A stretch of 42,334 nucleotides of DNA from Oscillospiraceae bacterium (lineage in GTDB: Bacteria; Bacillota; Clostridia; Oscillospirales; Oscillospiraceae). The stretch spans positions 1-42,334 of the forward strand of contig CACXAQ010000026.1 in the NCBI GenBank assembly GCA_902765595.1. The letters are read 5' to 3'. Both the position numbers and the translations under genes were made by a program. Under the pieces are notes generated by a model. It was not told the origin of the DNA and searched no databases. It worked only from the letters and a program-made list of their open reading frames with translations. Shown one piece after another: positions 16,204 through 24,456 of the stretch; the stretch's first letter is position 1; each line of letters starts with the position of its first letter.

Positions 16204-17391
16204 CTATTCCTCCGTCCCCGCCGCCAAGCTCAAAAGCAGCTCCCGGCGGTTGTTTTCCGGATACTCGATCACGTATTCCAGCAAAAAGTCCAGCATCTCG
16301 CCCACGGCCCGGCCCTGAAGCCCCAGGGCGATCAGGTCGTTTCCGGTGACGGCCAGCTGCCTGAGAGAGAAGCACTCCCCGCTTTTCAGAACGCTCTTCA
16401 GCTCCTTGGCGTGGCCTGTCTGCCAAAAACCGTCGGCGCAGCGGGCGGCGCAGAGGCTGGCCTCGATGCCGCAGCGGCGCAGGCAGCGCTTCCAGCCGGC
16501 GGCGTCCTCGGGCAGGGGCTCGTTCATCAGCCCCGCCGCCGCGGCGCCCAGCTGTACCGTCCGCCCGTCCAGCCGCATAGTCTGGAGAAAGCTCTCCGCC
16601 GAGGCCACGCAGCCGTAGTGCTCCAGCAGCCAGGCAAAGCCCGTCCAGCGCTCCAGCTCCCGCCGGGGCAGCTCCCCCAGCCCTTCCGGGACGTTTTCGG
16701 GCGGGCGCCGATGGAGAAAGCTGTCCAGCAGGCCCAGGGATACCGCCTCCAGCGCCGTCTCCGGCGCGGGACTCATCAGGATCTTCTCCAGCTCGTCCCG
16801 GACCCGCTCCGCCGCCAGGTGGGCGCAGAGCGGCGCCTTCTCCCGGATGGCCTCCATGGTGAAGAGGTCTATGGAAAAGCCCAGCTTTGCCGAAAAGCGC
16901 AGGGCTCGCAGCATCCGCAGGGCGTCCTCCTCAAAGCGGCGCTCCGGCTCGCCCACGCAGCGGATCACCCCCCGGCGCAGGTCCGCGGCCCCGCCGAAGG
17001 GGTCGCTGACGATGCCGTCCGGCGAGAGGGCCATGGCGTTGATGGTAAAGTCCCGGCGGCTCAGGTCCGCGGTCAGGTCCGCCACGAACTGCACCAGATC
17101 CGGGTGCCGGTGGTCGGTATAGCGGCTCTCGGCGCGAAAGGGCGTCACCTCCACGAAATGGGAGTGGATGCGCACCGTCACGGTCCCCTGCTCGCCGCCG
17201 GTGAGCCGGGAGCCGGGAAAGAGCTCCAGGATCTGCTCCGGCAGGGCCGCCGTGCAGATGTCCCAGTCATGGGGCTGCACGCCCAGCACCATGTCCCGCA
17301 CGCAGCCGCCCACCAGGAAGGCCGGGTAGCCCCGGCCCTGAAGGGTCACCAGCACCTGGCGCACATATTTGGGAGGGATAATGTTGGCCAT
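16204..17391 (-). CDS. cca: CCA tRNA nucleotidyltransferase / poly(A) polymerase family
   Basis: Protein of 395 residues, class II nucleotidyltransferase. It has [23 protein letters not shown] (the G-G-x-V-R-D and DxD catalytic pair), [15 protein letters not shown], and [36 protein letters not shown]. It adds or repairs the 3' CCA of tRNA. The ATG at 17391 follows AGGAGG with 6 bases of spacing; the longer frame adds 10 unlikely residues. First gene of a four-gene operon and divergent from murC. Confidence 0.93.
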   Translation of the reverse strand: MANIIPPKYVRQVLVTLQGRGYPAFLVGGCVRDMVLGVQPHDWDICTAALPEQILELFPGSRLTGGEQGTVTVRIHSHFVEVTPFRAESRYTDHRHPDLVQFVADLTADLSRRDFTINAMALSPDGIVSDPFGGAADLRRGVIRCVGEPERRFEEDALRMLRALRFSAKLGFSIDLFTMEAIREKAPLCAHLAAERVRDELEKILMSPAPETALEAVSLGLLDSFLHRRPPENVPEGLGELPRRELERWTGFAWLLEHYGCVASAESFLQTMRLDGRTVQLGAAAAGLMNEPLPEDAAGWKRCLRRCGIEASLCAARCADGFWQTGHAKELKSVLKSGECFSLRQLAVTGNDLIALGLQGRAVGEMLDFLLEYVIEYPENNRRELLLSLAAGTEE

Positions 17392-17450
17392 AGCCGCCTC
17401 CTGCCCGGTCGTTTTCTGCATTCTATGTCTTCGGGGCGCGGAATATATGC

Positions 17451-17479
17451 TTGCAAAGCCTCCGCGCCGGGATTATAAT
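17451..17479 (+). promoter_or_regulatory. Promoter of murC
   Basis: TTGCAA (17451-17456), exactly 17 bases, TATAAT (17474-17479). A leader of about 85 bases precedes the start codon, with no riboswitch recognised. Confidence 0.75.
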
Positions 17480-17572
17480 GAGCACATCGTGTTCATGGAT
17501 CTACAGTGTTATTTTACCATTCCGCGGCCTTTCCTTCAAGTGGAATCGCGCGGCGGATGAATGGAGTTTTAT

Positions 17573-18946
17573 ATGACCGATTTTTCCAATTTTCTCTCGC
17601 CGGGCCGAAAGGGGCATCTGGTCGGCATCGGCGGCGTCTCCATGTCCTCCCTGGCCGAAGTGCTCAAGGGCATGGGCATTTCCGTCACCGGCTCCGACAT
17701 GAATGAGAGCGCCAACGTGAAGGCCCTGCGGGAAAAGGGCATCCACGTCTATATGGGCCACGCCGCGGAGAACATCGCGCCGGACGTGGACTTCCTGGTG
17801 CGCACCGCCGCCGTCCATGACGACAACCCCGAGATCGCCTACGCCCGGGCGAACGACATCCCCGTCTTTGAGCGGACCGAGGCCTGGGGCGCCATCTCCC
17901 GGGACTATGCCAACGCCCTGTGCATCGCCGGCACCCACGGGAAGACCACCACCACCTCCATGTGCACCCACATCCTGATGGCGGCGGACCGGGACCCCAC
18001 CGTGATGATCGGCGGCACCCTGCCGCTGCTGAACGCGGGGCACCGGGTGGGCCACGGCAACACCATCGTGATGGAGGCCTGCGAGTACTATAACTCCTTC
18101 CTGTCCTTCCACCCCACGGTGGCCGTGATCCTGAACATCGAGGCGGACCACCTGGATTTCTTCAAGGACCTGGAAGACGTGGAGCGGTCCTTCCGCGCCT
18201 TTGCCGAGCGGGTCCCGGCGGACGGCTTCATCGTCTGCAATTATGACGATGAGAACACCATGCAGACCCTGGAGGGCCTGGACCGCATGCGCATCACCTT
18301 CGGCCTCAGCGCCGCGGCGGACGTGCACGCCCGGAATATCCGGTATCTGGGGGCCAACACCCAGTTCGACATCATCTACCGGGGCCGCCGCTTTACCGAC
18401 GTGACTTTGCACGTCCCCGGCATCCACAACGTGAAGAACGCCCTGGCCGCCGCGGCTGCGGCCATCTGCCTGGGCATCCGGCCCAACGCCGTGAAATACG
18501 GCCTGGCCGGCTTCAACGGCGCGGGCCGCCGCTTCGAGTTCAAGGGCAAGTTCAACGGCGCCGACGTGTATGACGACTACGCCCACCACCCCGGCGAGCT
18601 GAAGGTGCTGCTGGACGCGGTGGAAGGGCTCAACTATCAGCGCACCGTGCTGGTCTTCCAGCCCCACACCTACTCCCGCACCGCCGCCCTGTTTGACGAT
18701 TTCGTCCAGCAGCTCCGGCGGCCGGATGTGCTGCTGCTGGCGGAGATCTTCGCCGCCCGGGAAAAGAACACCATCGGCATTTCCTCCGCCGCCCTGGCCA
18801 AAGAGGTGGAGAACGCCTCCTTCTACCCCAGCTTTGGGGAGCTGGAGAACGCCCTGCGGGCTCTGGCCCGCCCGGGGGACATCATCCTCACCGTAGGTGC
18901 CGGCGACGTATACAAGATCGGCGAGCACCTGGTGGCCGAGGAATAA
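17573..18946 (+). CDS. murC: UDP-N-acetylmuramate--L-alanine ligase
   Basis: Protein of 457 residues. It has the MurC dinucleotide-like start KGHLVGIGGVSMSSLAEVL, the ATP loop GTHGKTTTTSM, and EACEYYNSFLSFHPTVAVILNIEADHLDFF and DDYAHHPGELKVLLDAV. It attaches L-alanine to UDP-MurNAc in peptidoglycan synthesis. The ATG at 17573 has GGAG 6 bases upstream; an in-frame ATG at 17561 is possible but has a poor site. Monocistronic, with two terminators behind it. The window holds murC apart from other mur genes, as is common in Clostridia. Confidence 0.96.
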   Translation: MTDFSNFLSPGRKGHLVGIGGVSMSSLAEVLKGMGISVTGSDMNESANVKALREKGIHVYMGHAAENIAPDVDFLVRTAAVHDDNPEIAYARANDIPVFERTEAWGAISRDYANALCIAGTHGKTTTTSMCTHILMAADRDPTVMIGGTLPLLNAGHRVGHGNTIVMEACEYYNSFLSFHPTVAVILNIEADHLDFFKDLEDVERSFRAFAERVPADGFIVCNYDDENTMQTLEGLDRMRITFGLSAAADVHARNIRYLGANTQFDIIYRGRRFTDVTLHVPGIHNVKNALAAAAAAICLGIRPNAVKYGLAGFNGAGRRFEFKGKFNGADVYDDYAHHPGELKVLLDAVEGLNYQRTVLVFQPHTYSRTAALFDDFVQQLRRPDVLLLAEIFAAREKNTIGISSAALAKEVENASFYPSFGELENALRALARPGDIILTVGAGDVYKIGEHLVAEE

Positions 18947-18957
18947 GGCGCAGAAAA

Positions 18958-19004
18958 AACGAAAGCAGCCGTACGCCCCAAAGGGGCGTACGGCTGCTTT
19001 CGTT
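18958..19004. terminator. Terminator after murC
   Basis: A 19-bp perfect stem with arms ACGAAAGCAGCCGTACGCC and its complement around CAAAGG, ending in CGTTT. A-rich on the left, so it may work in both directions. Confidence 0.75.
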
Positions 19005-19036
19005 TGGATAGGCAGTCAAGGTCGGCTTGCCGGATT

Positions 19037-19073
19037 CCCCGCTCCTTTTGAACCGGAGCGGGGCTGTTTTTTT
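19037..19073 (+). terminator. Second terminator after murC
   Basis: CCCCGCTCC and GGAGCGGGG pair around a 9-base loop, then CTG and seven T residues. The T run overlaps the stop codon of the convergent lipoprotein gene. Confidence 0.75.
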
Positions 19074-19950
19074 ACTTGCGGGTCAGCGTCACATCGCCGA
19101 TGTCGATGGTGAAGCTCATGGTATCGCCGCTCCAGGTGCCCTCCACCTGGCGGGCCTGGCCCGGATCAAAGGTGATCGTGCCGTCGCCGGCGTTGAAGGC
19201 CCCGCTGACAGACTCGTTCAGGACGCTCAGATCCATCTGGTTGAACAAGCCGTCAATGAACTCATCCAGCGTCATCTGCAGCTGGGCTTCCAGGTCGGCC
19301 ACCGTGATGCCCTCTTCCTTGCAGAGGTCCGTCATATAGCTGCGCATGGCAGCCTTGAAATCGGGGAGCATGGTGGTGCCGTCGGAGGTGAGGGTGTACT
19401 CGCCGTCAGTCGTCAGCTCCAGGGTGATGGCGATGGGGGCGGTCTTCAGATAGTCCGCCATCTCGGGCGTGCCCGCGACGATAAACTGAACCGCGTCGAC
19501 CGTTCCCGTCCAGGTACCTTCGAGGGCCGCGAGGGCAAGCTCGCTGCGGCAGCGCGAAAGCCGATCGGCGGAATCCTCGTAATCCCCCAGGGCCTCAAAA
19601 CGCCACTGGGCGACCTCGTATTCGCCCTCGTCGAACAGCTCCACCGCCTCCCGGTACTGGCTCTCCAGGACCTTGTTCTGGCTGTCCTGGTATTCGCCCA
19701 GCTGCTGGAAGAGCAGAACGGCCCGCTCGTAATCCCCCTGCTCCAGGGCGGCGCAGCCCTGCTGGTAGCGGCACTCCTTCAGTTTCTCTGCGCTGTCCTT
19801 ATAGTCTGCCAGGGAGGAATAGATCCTGCTGGCGGCCTCGTATTCGCCCTTGTCAAAGAGCGCCTGGGCTTCCTTGTAATCCCCGCTGGCACAGCCGGCC
19901 AGGGCCAGCGCCATGGTCAGGATCAGGATGCAGGTGATAAGCTTTTTCAT
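19072..19950 (-). CDS. Lipoprotein with TPR-like repeats and shared C-terminal domain
   Basis: Protein of 292 residues. Lipoprotein signal MKKLITCILILTMALALAGC with a lipobox cysteine at 20. Residues 23-140 hold repeated helical pairs with the signature DYKDSAEKL, EYQDSQNKV, DYEDSADRL and GEYEAA/GDYERA, a TPR-like module. Residues 142-292 (LEGTWTGTVDAVQFIV to FTIDIGDVTLTRK) are closely similar to the whole mature part of the neighbouring lipoprotein at 20025-20555. The shared domain starts GTWTGT and ends GTWSGDTMSFTIDI, perhaps a lipocalin-like beta barrel, an inference from pattern. Located on the outer face of the membrane. Function unknown. Confidence 0.82.
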   Translation of the reverse strand: MKKLITCILILTMALALAGCASGDYKEAQALFDKGEYEAASRIYSSLADYKDSAEKLKECRYQQGCAALEQGDYERAVLLFQQLGEYQDSQNKVLESQYREAVELFDEGEYEVAQWRFEALGDYEDSADRLSRCRSELALAALEGTWTGTVDAVQFIVAGTPEMADYLKTAPIAITLELTTDGEYTLTSDGTTMLPDFKAAMRSYMTDLCKEEGITVADLEAQLQMTLDEFIDGLFNQMDLSVLNESVSGAFNAGDGTITFDPGQARQVEGTWSGDTMSFTIDIGDVTLTRK

Positions 19951-20024
19951 AACAATCTCCTTCTTTCCCCTTCAGTCTGTTGAAAGCCTGAGCGCCCCTG
20001 TCAGCGCAGGGGCGCGGTGATGCC

Positions 20025-20555
20025 TCACTTGCGGGTCAGCGTCACTTCACCGATGTCGATGGTGAAGCTCATGGAATCGCCGCTCCAGGTGCCGTCCACC
20101 TGGTTCGGGTTGCCCGGATCAAAGGTGATCTTTCCGTCGGTCGCAGTGTAGAGGCCGCTGACGGTCTCATTCAGATCGCTCATGTCCACATCTTCGAAGT
20201 AGCTGTCGATGTACTCGTCCAGGGTCATCTTGACGGCATCCTCCAGCTGCTCCACCGTAATGCCCTGCTCCTCGCAGGTAGCCTCCAGGTAGCTGCGCAG
20301 GGCCTGCTTGAAGTCGGGGAGCATAGTGGTGCCGTCGGAGGTGAGGGTGTACTTGCCGTCAGCCGTCAGCTCCAGGGTGATGGCAACAGGAGCGGCCTTC
20401 AGATAGTCCTTCATCTCGGGGTTATCCTCGAGGATGTACCGGGCTGCGTCGACCGTTCCGGTCCAGGTGCCGGCAAGGGCAGCCTTCGCGCCGCCGCAGG
20501 CGGTCAGCGCCAGGATCAGGCAGAGCGCCAGGATCAGGGTGAAAAGCTTTTTCAT
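20025..20555 (-). CDS. Lipoprotein, short paralogue
   Basis: Protein of 176 residues with signal MKKLFTLILALCLILALTAC and lipobox LTAC. The mature part LAGTWTGTVDAARYILEDNP to FTIDIGEVTLTRK aligns over its full length with the C-terminal domain of the downstream paralogue. Many segments are identical, such as LTSDGTTMLPDFK and TITFDPG/KITFDPG. It lacks the TPR-like module. AAAGGAGAAAGACG precedes the ATG. Its apparent promoter lies inside the multi-hairpin element upstream. The two genes are 74 bases apart and may be one transcript. Confidence 0.82.
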   Translation of the reverse strand: MKKLFTLILALCLILALTACGGAKAALAGTWTGTVDAARYILEDNPEMKDYLKAAPVAITLELTADGKYTLTSDGTTMLPDFKQALRSYLEATCEEQGITVEQLEDAVKMTLDEYIDSYFEDVDMSDLNETVSGLYTATDGKITFDPGNPNQVDGTWSGDSMSFTIDIGEVTLTRK

Positions 20556-20599
20556 CGTCTTTCTCCTTTTTTATCATATTGCGGTTCTCACTGGATTTC

Positions 20600-20629
20600 A
20601 TTATAATGATCATCAGATAGCGAAATCAA
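20600..20629 (-). promoter_or_regulatory. Outward promoter at the edge of the hairpin element
   Basis: Minus strand: TTGATT (20629-20624), 18 bases, TATAAT (20605-20600). The -35 box lies in the arm of the first hairpin and the -10 box in the terminal repeat, so the element seems to drive the lipoprotein gene. Confidence 0.5.
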
Positions 20630-20806
20630 TCGAGGATTCGATTGATTTCGCTGCCAAACGACAGGTTTGGCAGCGAATGATTCACGGAATCATTCGCCCG
20701 ATGCTCATTGCAATGAGGATATGGCAAAACAGCTTTGCTGTTTTGCTGCGCAGCAAAGCTGCGCGGCGAAAAGCTTTTGGCTCCTCGCCATCCTATCATC
20801 ATTATA
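20602..20806. repeat. 205-bp multi-hairpin element with terminal inverted repeats
   Basis: Terminal TATAATGAT is matched by ATCATTATA at the far end. Between them lie consecutive hairpins: 20619-20652 (15-bp stem), 20650-20674 (10), 20673-20697 (10), 20704-20717 (6), 20724-20746 (10, TTT loop), 20748-20764 (7, AAA loop) and 20765-20789. Nearly every base belongs to a stem. No coding capacity. It could be a MITE or a REP-like composite, or a structured RNA. Confidence 0.82.
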
Positions 20807-20955
20807 CGGCACGCCATGAAAGCTTGTCAAGGCGCAGGTTTTTTCGATTTTACATTCTTGTAACACTATCTTGGTTACTTCCGAAACATCTTCACGGTAC
20901 TATATGCACAGTAGGAAATCTTTTTCATCTTTTTCATTTTGTCCTCATTTCATAG
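20807..20955. other. Intergenic stretch without recognised gene
   Basis: About 150 AT-rich bases between the hairpin element and an orphan terminator. No reading frame with a ribosome site is convincing. A short untranslated transcript ending at the terminator is possible but no clear promoter is seen. Confidence 0.4.
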
Positions 20956-20996
20956 AAAAGCGGAGCGGCCGAAAACGCTCCGCTTTTCCCTTTTTT
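20956..20996 (+). terminator. Orphan terminator upstream of murT
   Basis: AAAAGCGGAGCG pairs with CGCTCCGCTTTT around GCCGAAAA, followed by CCC and six T residues. No gene on the plus strand precedes it within 1.9 kb. Confidence 0.7.
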
Positions 20997-21030
20997 CGCG
21001 CTCCTCCGCCGCTGCTTTGCCGGGAAAGAT

Positions 21031-21059
21031 TTGCTTTGCGGGCGGCGATGTGGTATAAT
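21031..21059 (+). promoter_or_regulatory. Promoter of murT-gatD
   Basis: TTGCTT (21031-21036), 17 bases, TATAAT (21054-21059), about 45 bases before the murT ribosome site. Confidence 0.7.
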
Positions 21060-21112
21060 AATCAGGTTGATCGCATACGAAGCTATGAGCTTTCAGAAAG
21101 GAACCCCCTGCC

Positions 21113-22489
21113 ATGAACATCCGTGCCTTTTTTGCCATTCTGCTCTGCAAGCTGCTGCGGGGCCTCTCCCGGCTGCTGCATCGGGGCGGCACCGCCATGC
21201 CGGGCCGCTGGGCGCTGCGGATCTGCCCCTCGCTGCCGGCGCTGCTGGCCAGGGATCTGAAGATCGTGGCCATCACCGGCACCAACGGCAAGACCACCAG
21301 CTCCCGCATTATTGAGGAGGCCTTCTCCCGGGCGGGGCTGAACTATCTGGCCAACCGCTCCGGCGCAAACCTGGCCAGCGGCATCACCACGGAGCTGGTG
21401 ATGAACAGCAGCCTCACCGGCCGGATGAAGAAGGAATACGCCGTGCTGGAGTGCGACGAGCGGGCCTCCAGCGCGCTCTTCGGGCAGCTCAAGCCCCAAG
21501 TCATCGTGGTGACGAACCTGTTCCGGGACCAGCTGGACCGCTACGGTGAGGTGACCCACACCCTGGAGAACATCCGCACCGCCATCCAGGGCGCGCCGGA
21601 GGCCACCCTCTGCCTCAACGCCGACTGTTCCCTGACCTCCTCCCTGGCGCTGGACCTGCCCAACCCGGTGGTCTGGTTCGGCATCGAGAAGGGCGCCATG
21701 CCCTCCCGTCCCCTGCCGGAGATCTCCGACGCCACCCACTGCATCCGCTGCAAGACCGCCTACGAGTACGACTATGTGAGCTACGGGCACCTGGGCGGCT
21801 TCCGCTGCCCCCACTGCGGCTACCGGCGGCACCCGGCGGACGTGGCCGTGACAGAGGTGGTGGAGCAGCGCATGGACGGCAGCAGCATCCTCCTCTCCCT
21901 CCGGGGCGAGAAGCACCTGGTAAACGTGAACCTGCCCGCCGTCTATAATATCTATAACGCCGCCGGGGCCGTGGCCGCCGTGACCGCCATGGGTCTTCCG
22001 GCGGAGACCGCCATCCAGGCCCTGGGCAGCTTCCAGTGCGGCTTCGGGCGGATGGAGCAGTTCGACCTGGGACAAGCCGGGGCAAAAATGATGCTGGTGA
22101 AAAACCCCGCCGGCTGCAACCAGGTGATCGAGTTTTTGCAGAACGTGAAGGAGCCCTTCGTGCTGGCGGTGTTCCTCAACGACCGGGGGGCCGACGGCAC
22201 CGACGTGTCCTGGATCTGGGACGCGGACTTTGAGGGCCTGCAGGCCCTGGGCGGTCGGCTGACGGAGGTCATCGTCTCCGGCGACCGGGCGGGTGACATG
22301 CGGGTGCGCATGAAATACGCCGGCATCCCGGACGGGCGGATCCGCGTGGAGCGGGATTACGCCAGGCTGGTGGACTGGATCGCCGGGCAGGAGAAGCCGG
22401 TGTTCCTGATGCCCACCTACACCGCCATGCTGGAGCTGCGGCAGGCGGTGATCCACAAGGTGGGCGGACAGGAATTCTGGGAGAAGTGA
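21113..22489 (+). CDS. murT: Lipid II isoglutaminyl synthase subunit MurT
   Basis: Protein of 458 residues, Mur-ligase fold with ATP loop AITGTNGKTTSSRII. The MurT-specific zinc ribbon is present: CIRCKTAYEYDYVSYGHLGG then CPHCGYRRHPAD. The C-terminal DUF1727 domain includes VKNPAGCNQVIEFL and FLNDRGADGTDVSWIWDADFE. With GatD it amidates the D-glutamate of lipid II to D-isoglutamine, which is needed for cross-linking in many Gram-positives. AGAAAGGAACCCCC precedes the ATG. It is 9 bases upstream of gatD, forming the standard two-gene operon. Confidence 0.95.
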   Translation: MNIRAFFAILLCKLLRGLSRLLHRGGTAMPGRWALRICPSLPALLARDLKIVAITGTNGKTTSSRIIEEAFSRAGLNYLANRSGANLASGITTELVMNSSLTGRMKKEYAVLECDERASSALFGQLKPQVIVVTNLFRDQLDRYGEVTHTLENIRTAIQGAPEATLCLNADCSLTSSLALDLPNPVVWFGIEKGAMPSRPLPEISDATHCIRCKTAYEYDYVSYGHLGGFRCPHCGYRRHPADVAVTEVVEQRMDGSSILLSLRGEKHLVNVNLPAVYNIYNAAGAVAAVTAMGLPAETAIQALGSFQCGFGRMEQFDLGQAGAKMMLVKNPAGCNQVIEFLQNVKEPFVLAVFLNDRGADGTDVSWIWDADFEGLQALGGRLTEVIVSGDRAGDMRVRMKYAGIPDGRIRVERDYARLVDWIAGQEKPVFLMPTYTAMLELRQAVIHKVGGQEFWEK

Positions 22490-22498
22490 GGTGCTGAG

Positions 22499-23224
22499 AT
22501 GGAACTGAAGATCTGTCACATGTACCCGGACGTGCTGAACCTGTACGGGGACCGGGGAAACGTGCTGTGCATGCAGCGCCGCCTGCAGTGGCGGGGCATC
22601 GATGCCGCGGTGACCAAGCTGCCCATCGGCTCCGCGGGGAGTCTGGCGGGCTATGACCTGGTCTTTATCGGCGGCGGGCAGGACTTTGAGCAGCAGGTGC
22701 TGCTGGAGGACCTGCACCGGGGCAAGGACCGGGAGATCCGCGCGGCCGTGGAGGACGGGATCCCCTTCCTGACCATCTGCGGCGGCTATCAGATGCTTGG
22801 CCACTACTACGAGACCTATGACGGCAAGCGCTGCGATTTTATCGGCGCGGTGGACCTGGTGACTATCGGCAGCAAGAAGCGGATGATCGGCAACTACAAG
22901 TTCCGCTGCGGCCAGGAGTCCGGCGGGAGCCTGGTGGTGGGCTTTGAAAACCACAGCGGCATGACCAGGCTGGGCAGCTCTGTCAAGCCCCTGGGCACCG
23001 TACTGGCTGGCTACGGCAACAACGGCGAGGACGGCACCGAGGGCGTGCGCTATCAAAACGTCTTCGGCACCTACAGCCACGGGCCCCTGCTGCCCAAGAA
23101 CCCGGAGCTGTGCGACCACATCCTGCTGACGGCCCTGCAGCGCAAGTACGGCCGGGCGGAGCTCCAGCCCCTGGACGACGCGGCGGAGATCGCCGCCCAC
23201 GATGAGGTAGCCGCCAGGATCTGA
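22499..23224 (+). CDS. gatD: Lipid II isoglutaminyl synthase glutaminase subunit GatD
   Basis: Protein of 241 residues, class I glutamine amidotransferase (CobB/CobQ-like). It has MELKICHMYPDVLNLYGDRGNVLCM, the nucleophile cysteine in FLTICGGYQMLG, and the histidine in FGTYSHGPLLPKNPELCDHIL. It supplies ammonia to MurT for lipid II amidation. GTGAGGTGCTGAG just before the start codon serves as its ribosome site. Full length for the family. Confidence 0.95.
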   Translation: MELKICHMYPDVLNLYGDRGNVLCMQRRLQWRGIDAAVTKLPIGSAGSLAGYDLVFIGGGQDFEQQVLLEDLHRGKDREIRAAVEDGIPFLTICGGYQMLGHYYETYDGKRCDFIGAVDLVTIGSKKRMIGNYKFRCGQESGGSLVVGFENHSGMTRLGSSVKPLGTVLAGYGNNGEDGTEGVRYQNVFGTYSHGPLLPKNPELCDHILLTALQRKYGRAELQPLDDAAEIAAHDEVAARI

Positions 23225-23240
23225 GGGCGGCACAAAACGT

Positions 23241-23290
23241 ACAACCCCCTCAGGCGCTAACGCGCCAGCTCCCCCAAGGGGGGCGCCTGT
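23241..23290. repeat. REP-type intergenic palindrome
   Basis: A nested structure: CAGGCGC/GCGCCTG outer arms enclosing GGCGCTAACGCGCC and CCCCCAAGGGGG. Palindromes of this kind are frequent in clostridial intergenic regions and differ from the RAYT REPs of this window. Confidence 0.6.
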
Positions 23291-23306
23291 AAGGAAAAGA
23301 TAGATC

Positions 23307-24161
23307 ATGAACACCATCGACCTGCATATCCATACCACTGCCTCGGACGGGACCGCAAGCCCCGCCCAGGTGGTCCGCATGGCCGGAGAGCTGGGGCTCT
23401 CCGCCATTTCCGTTGCCGACCACGACACCGTCTCCGGCTGCGGGGAGGCCATGGCCGAAGGCCGGGCTCTGGGCGTGGAGGTGGTCCCCGGGGTGGAGTT
23501 TTCCAGCCGATACGGCCGCACCATCCACATCCTGGGCTACTTCCTGAACACCGAGTCCCCGGCGCTCACCCGGGTGCTGGACTGGATCGTGGCGGAGCGA
23601 GACCAGCGCAACGAAAAAATGGCCGCCCTCATGGCCGCCGACGGCATCCCCGTGGATTACGCGGAGATGAAGGCGCGCTTCGGCCCGGTGATCGGCCGGC
23701 CCAACTTCGGCCAGCTTCTGGTGGCGCTGGGCTATGCCGAGAGCGTACAGGACGCCTTCGATCGCTATATTGAGAAGGGCCAGCCCTACTATCTGCCCCG
23801 GAAGATGCTGTCCATCGAGCGCTCGGTGGAGGTGATCCGGGAGGCCGGCGGCGTGCCGGTGCTGGCCCACCCCTTCCAGTATCGGCTGGAGGAGCCGGCT
23901 CTGCGCCAGCTCATCGAGCACTGCATGGACCACGGCCTGCTGGGGCTGGAGTGCCGCTACTCCCTCTATGACGAGCAGCAGAGCCAGTATCTGCTCTCCC
24001 TGGCCAGGGAATACGGCCTGGCCCCCACCGGCGGCAGCGACTTCCACGGCAGCAACAAGCCCCACATCCGTCTCGGCGTGGGCACCGGGAGCCTGGCCGT
24101 CCCCGCCGAATGGCTGGAGGGCCTGCGGGCCCTGGCGGCCTCCACAAAACAGCGCTCCTGA
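23307..24161 (+). CDS. PHP-domain phosphoesterase (RNase AM/TrpH type)
   Basis: Protein of 284 residues. PHP metal motifs: DLHIHTTASDGT, SVADHDTVSG, GVEFSSRYGRTIHILGYF, AHPFQYRL and GSDFHGSNKPHIRLG. The closest functional group is YciV/RNase AM and nucleoside 3',5'-bisphosphate phosphatases, which degrade short RNAs or pAp from the 5' end; the exact substrate is not certain. AAGGAAAAG lies upstream of the ATG. It follows gatD by 82 bases with a REP palindrome between, so it may share the murT promoter. Confidence 0.9.
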   Translation: MNTIDLHIHTTASDGTASPAQVVRMAGELGLSAISVADHDTVSGCGEAMAEGRALGVEVVPGVEFSSRYGRTIHILGYFLNTESPALTRVLDWIVAERDQRNEKMAALMAADGIPVDYAEMKARFGPVIGRPNFGQLLVALGYAESVQDAFDRYIEKGQPYYLPRKMLSIERSVEVIREAGGVPVLAHPFQYRLEEPALRQLIEHCMDHGLLGLECRYSLYDEQQSQYLLSLAREYGLAPTGGSDFHGSNKPHIRLGVGTGSLAVPAEWLEGLRALAASTKQRS

Positions 24162-24244
24162 TTTTGTGGCTTTCGCCGAATTTTGCAGGACTGTGAAACC
24201 GCCCGCCCCCTTCTCGCGTTTATATAAGTGAAGGAGGCGTGGCC

Positions 24245-24382
24245 ATGAAAGAAAAAGCTCTGATATGCGCGGGGATCCTGCTGATCCTGGTGATCCTGAG
24301 CGTCAGCGGCATTTGGATCCACCACCAGCGGCAGCTGCAGGAGTGCGGCAGCTATGTCGCCGCGATCATTCCCTATTCCTGA
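24245..24382 (+). CDS. Small single-pass membrane protein
   Basis: Protein of 45 residues, MKEKALICAGILLILVILSV then SGIWIHHQRQLQECGSYVAA and IIPYS. One hydrophobic helix (residues 6-23) and a short histidine-containing tail. AAGGAGG lies 9 bases before the ATG, the best support that it is real. Unknown function; it sits between the PHP gene and a SleB-like gene. Confidence 0.6.
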   Translation: MKEKALICAGILLILVILSVSGIWIHHQRQLQECGSYVAAIIPYS

Positions 24383-24412
24383 GCCTTTCCCGCCTTTTTT
24401 TGACAAAATTTA

Positions 24413-24449
24413 CACCTCCCTTTGCGTAGAATAAGCGCATAGGGAGGTG
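24413..24449 (+). promoter_or_regulatory. Dyad covering the ribosome site of the SleB-like gene
   Basis: CACCTCCC (24413-24420) is complementary to GGGAGGTG (24442-24449), and the inner TGCG to CGCA, giving a stem of about 14 bp with one mismatch and a 9-base loop. The right arm is the Shine-Dalgarno sequence. It could mask translation in RNA or be an operator in DNA. TTGACA lies at 24400. Confidence 0.5.
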
Positions 24450-24456
24450 AATTTTT

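Noticed and set aside
21083-23530. 815-codon minus-strand frame opposite murT-gatD
   Set aside because: Caused by GC-rich codon use of the real genes, which have clear family motifs on the plus strand.
24400-24432. TTGACA and TAGAAT as a sigma-A promoter of the SleB-like gene
   Set aside because: The spacer is 21 bases, too long for sigma-A; kept only as context of the dyad.
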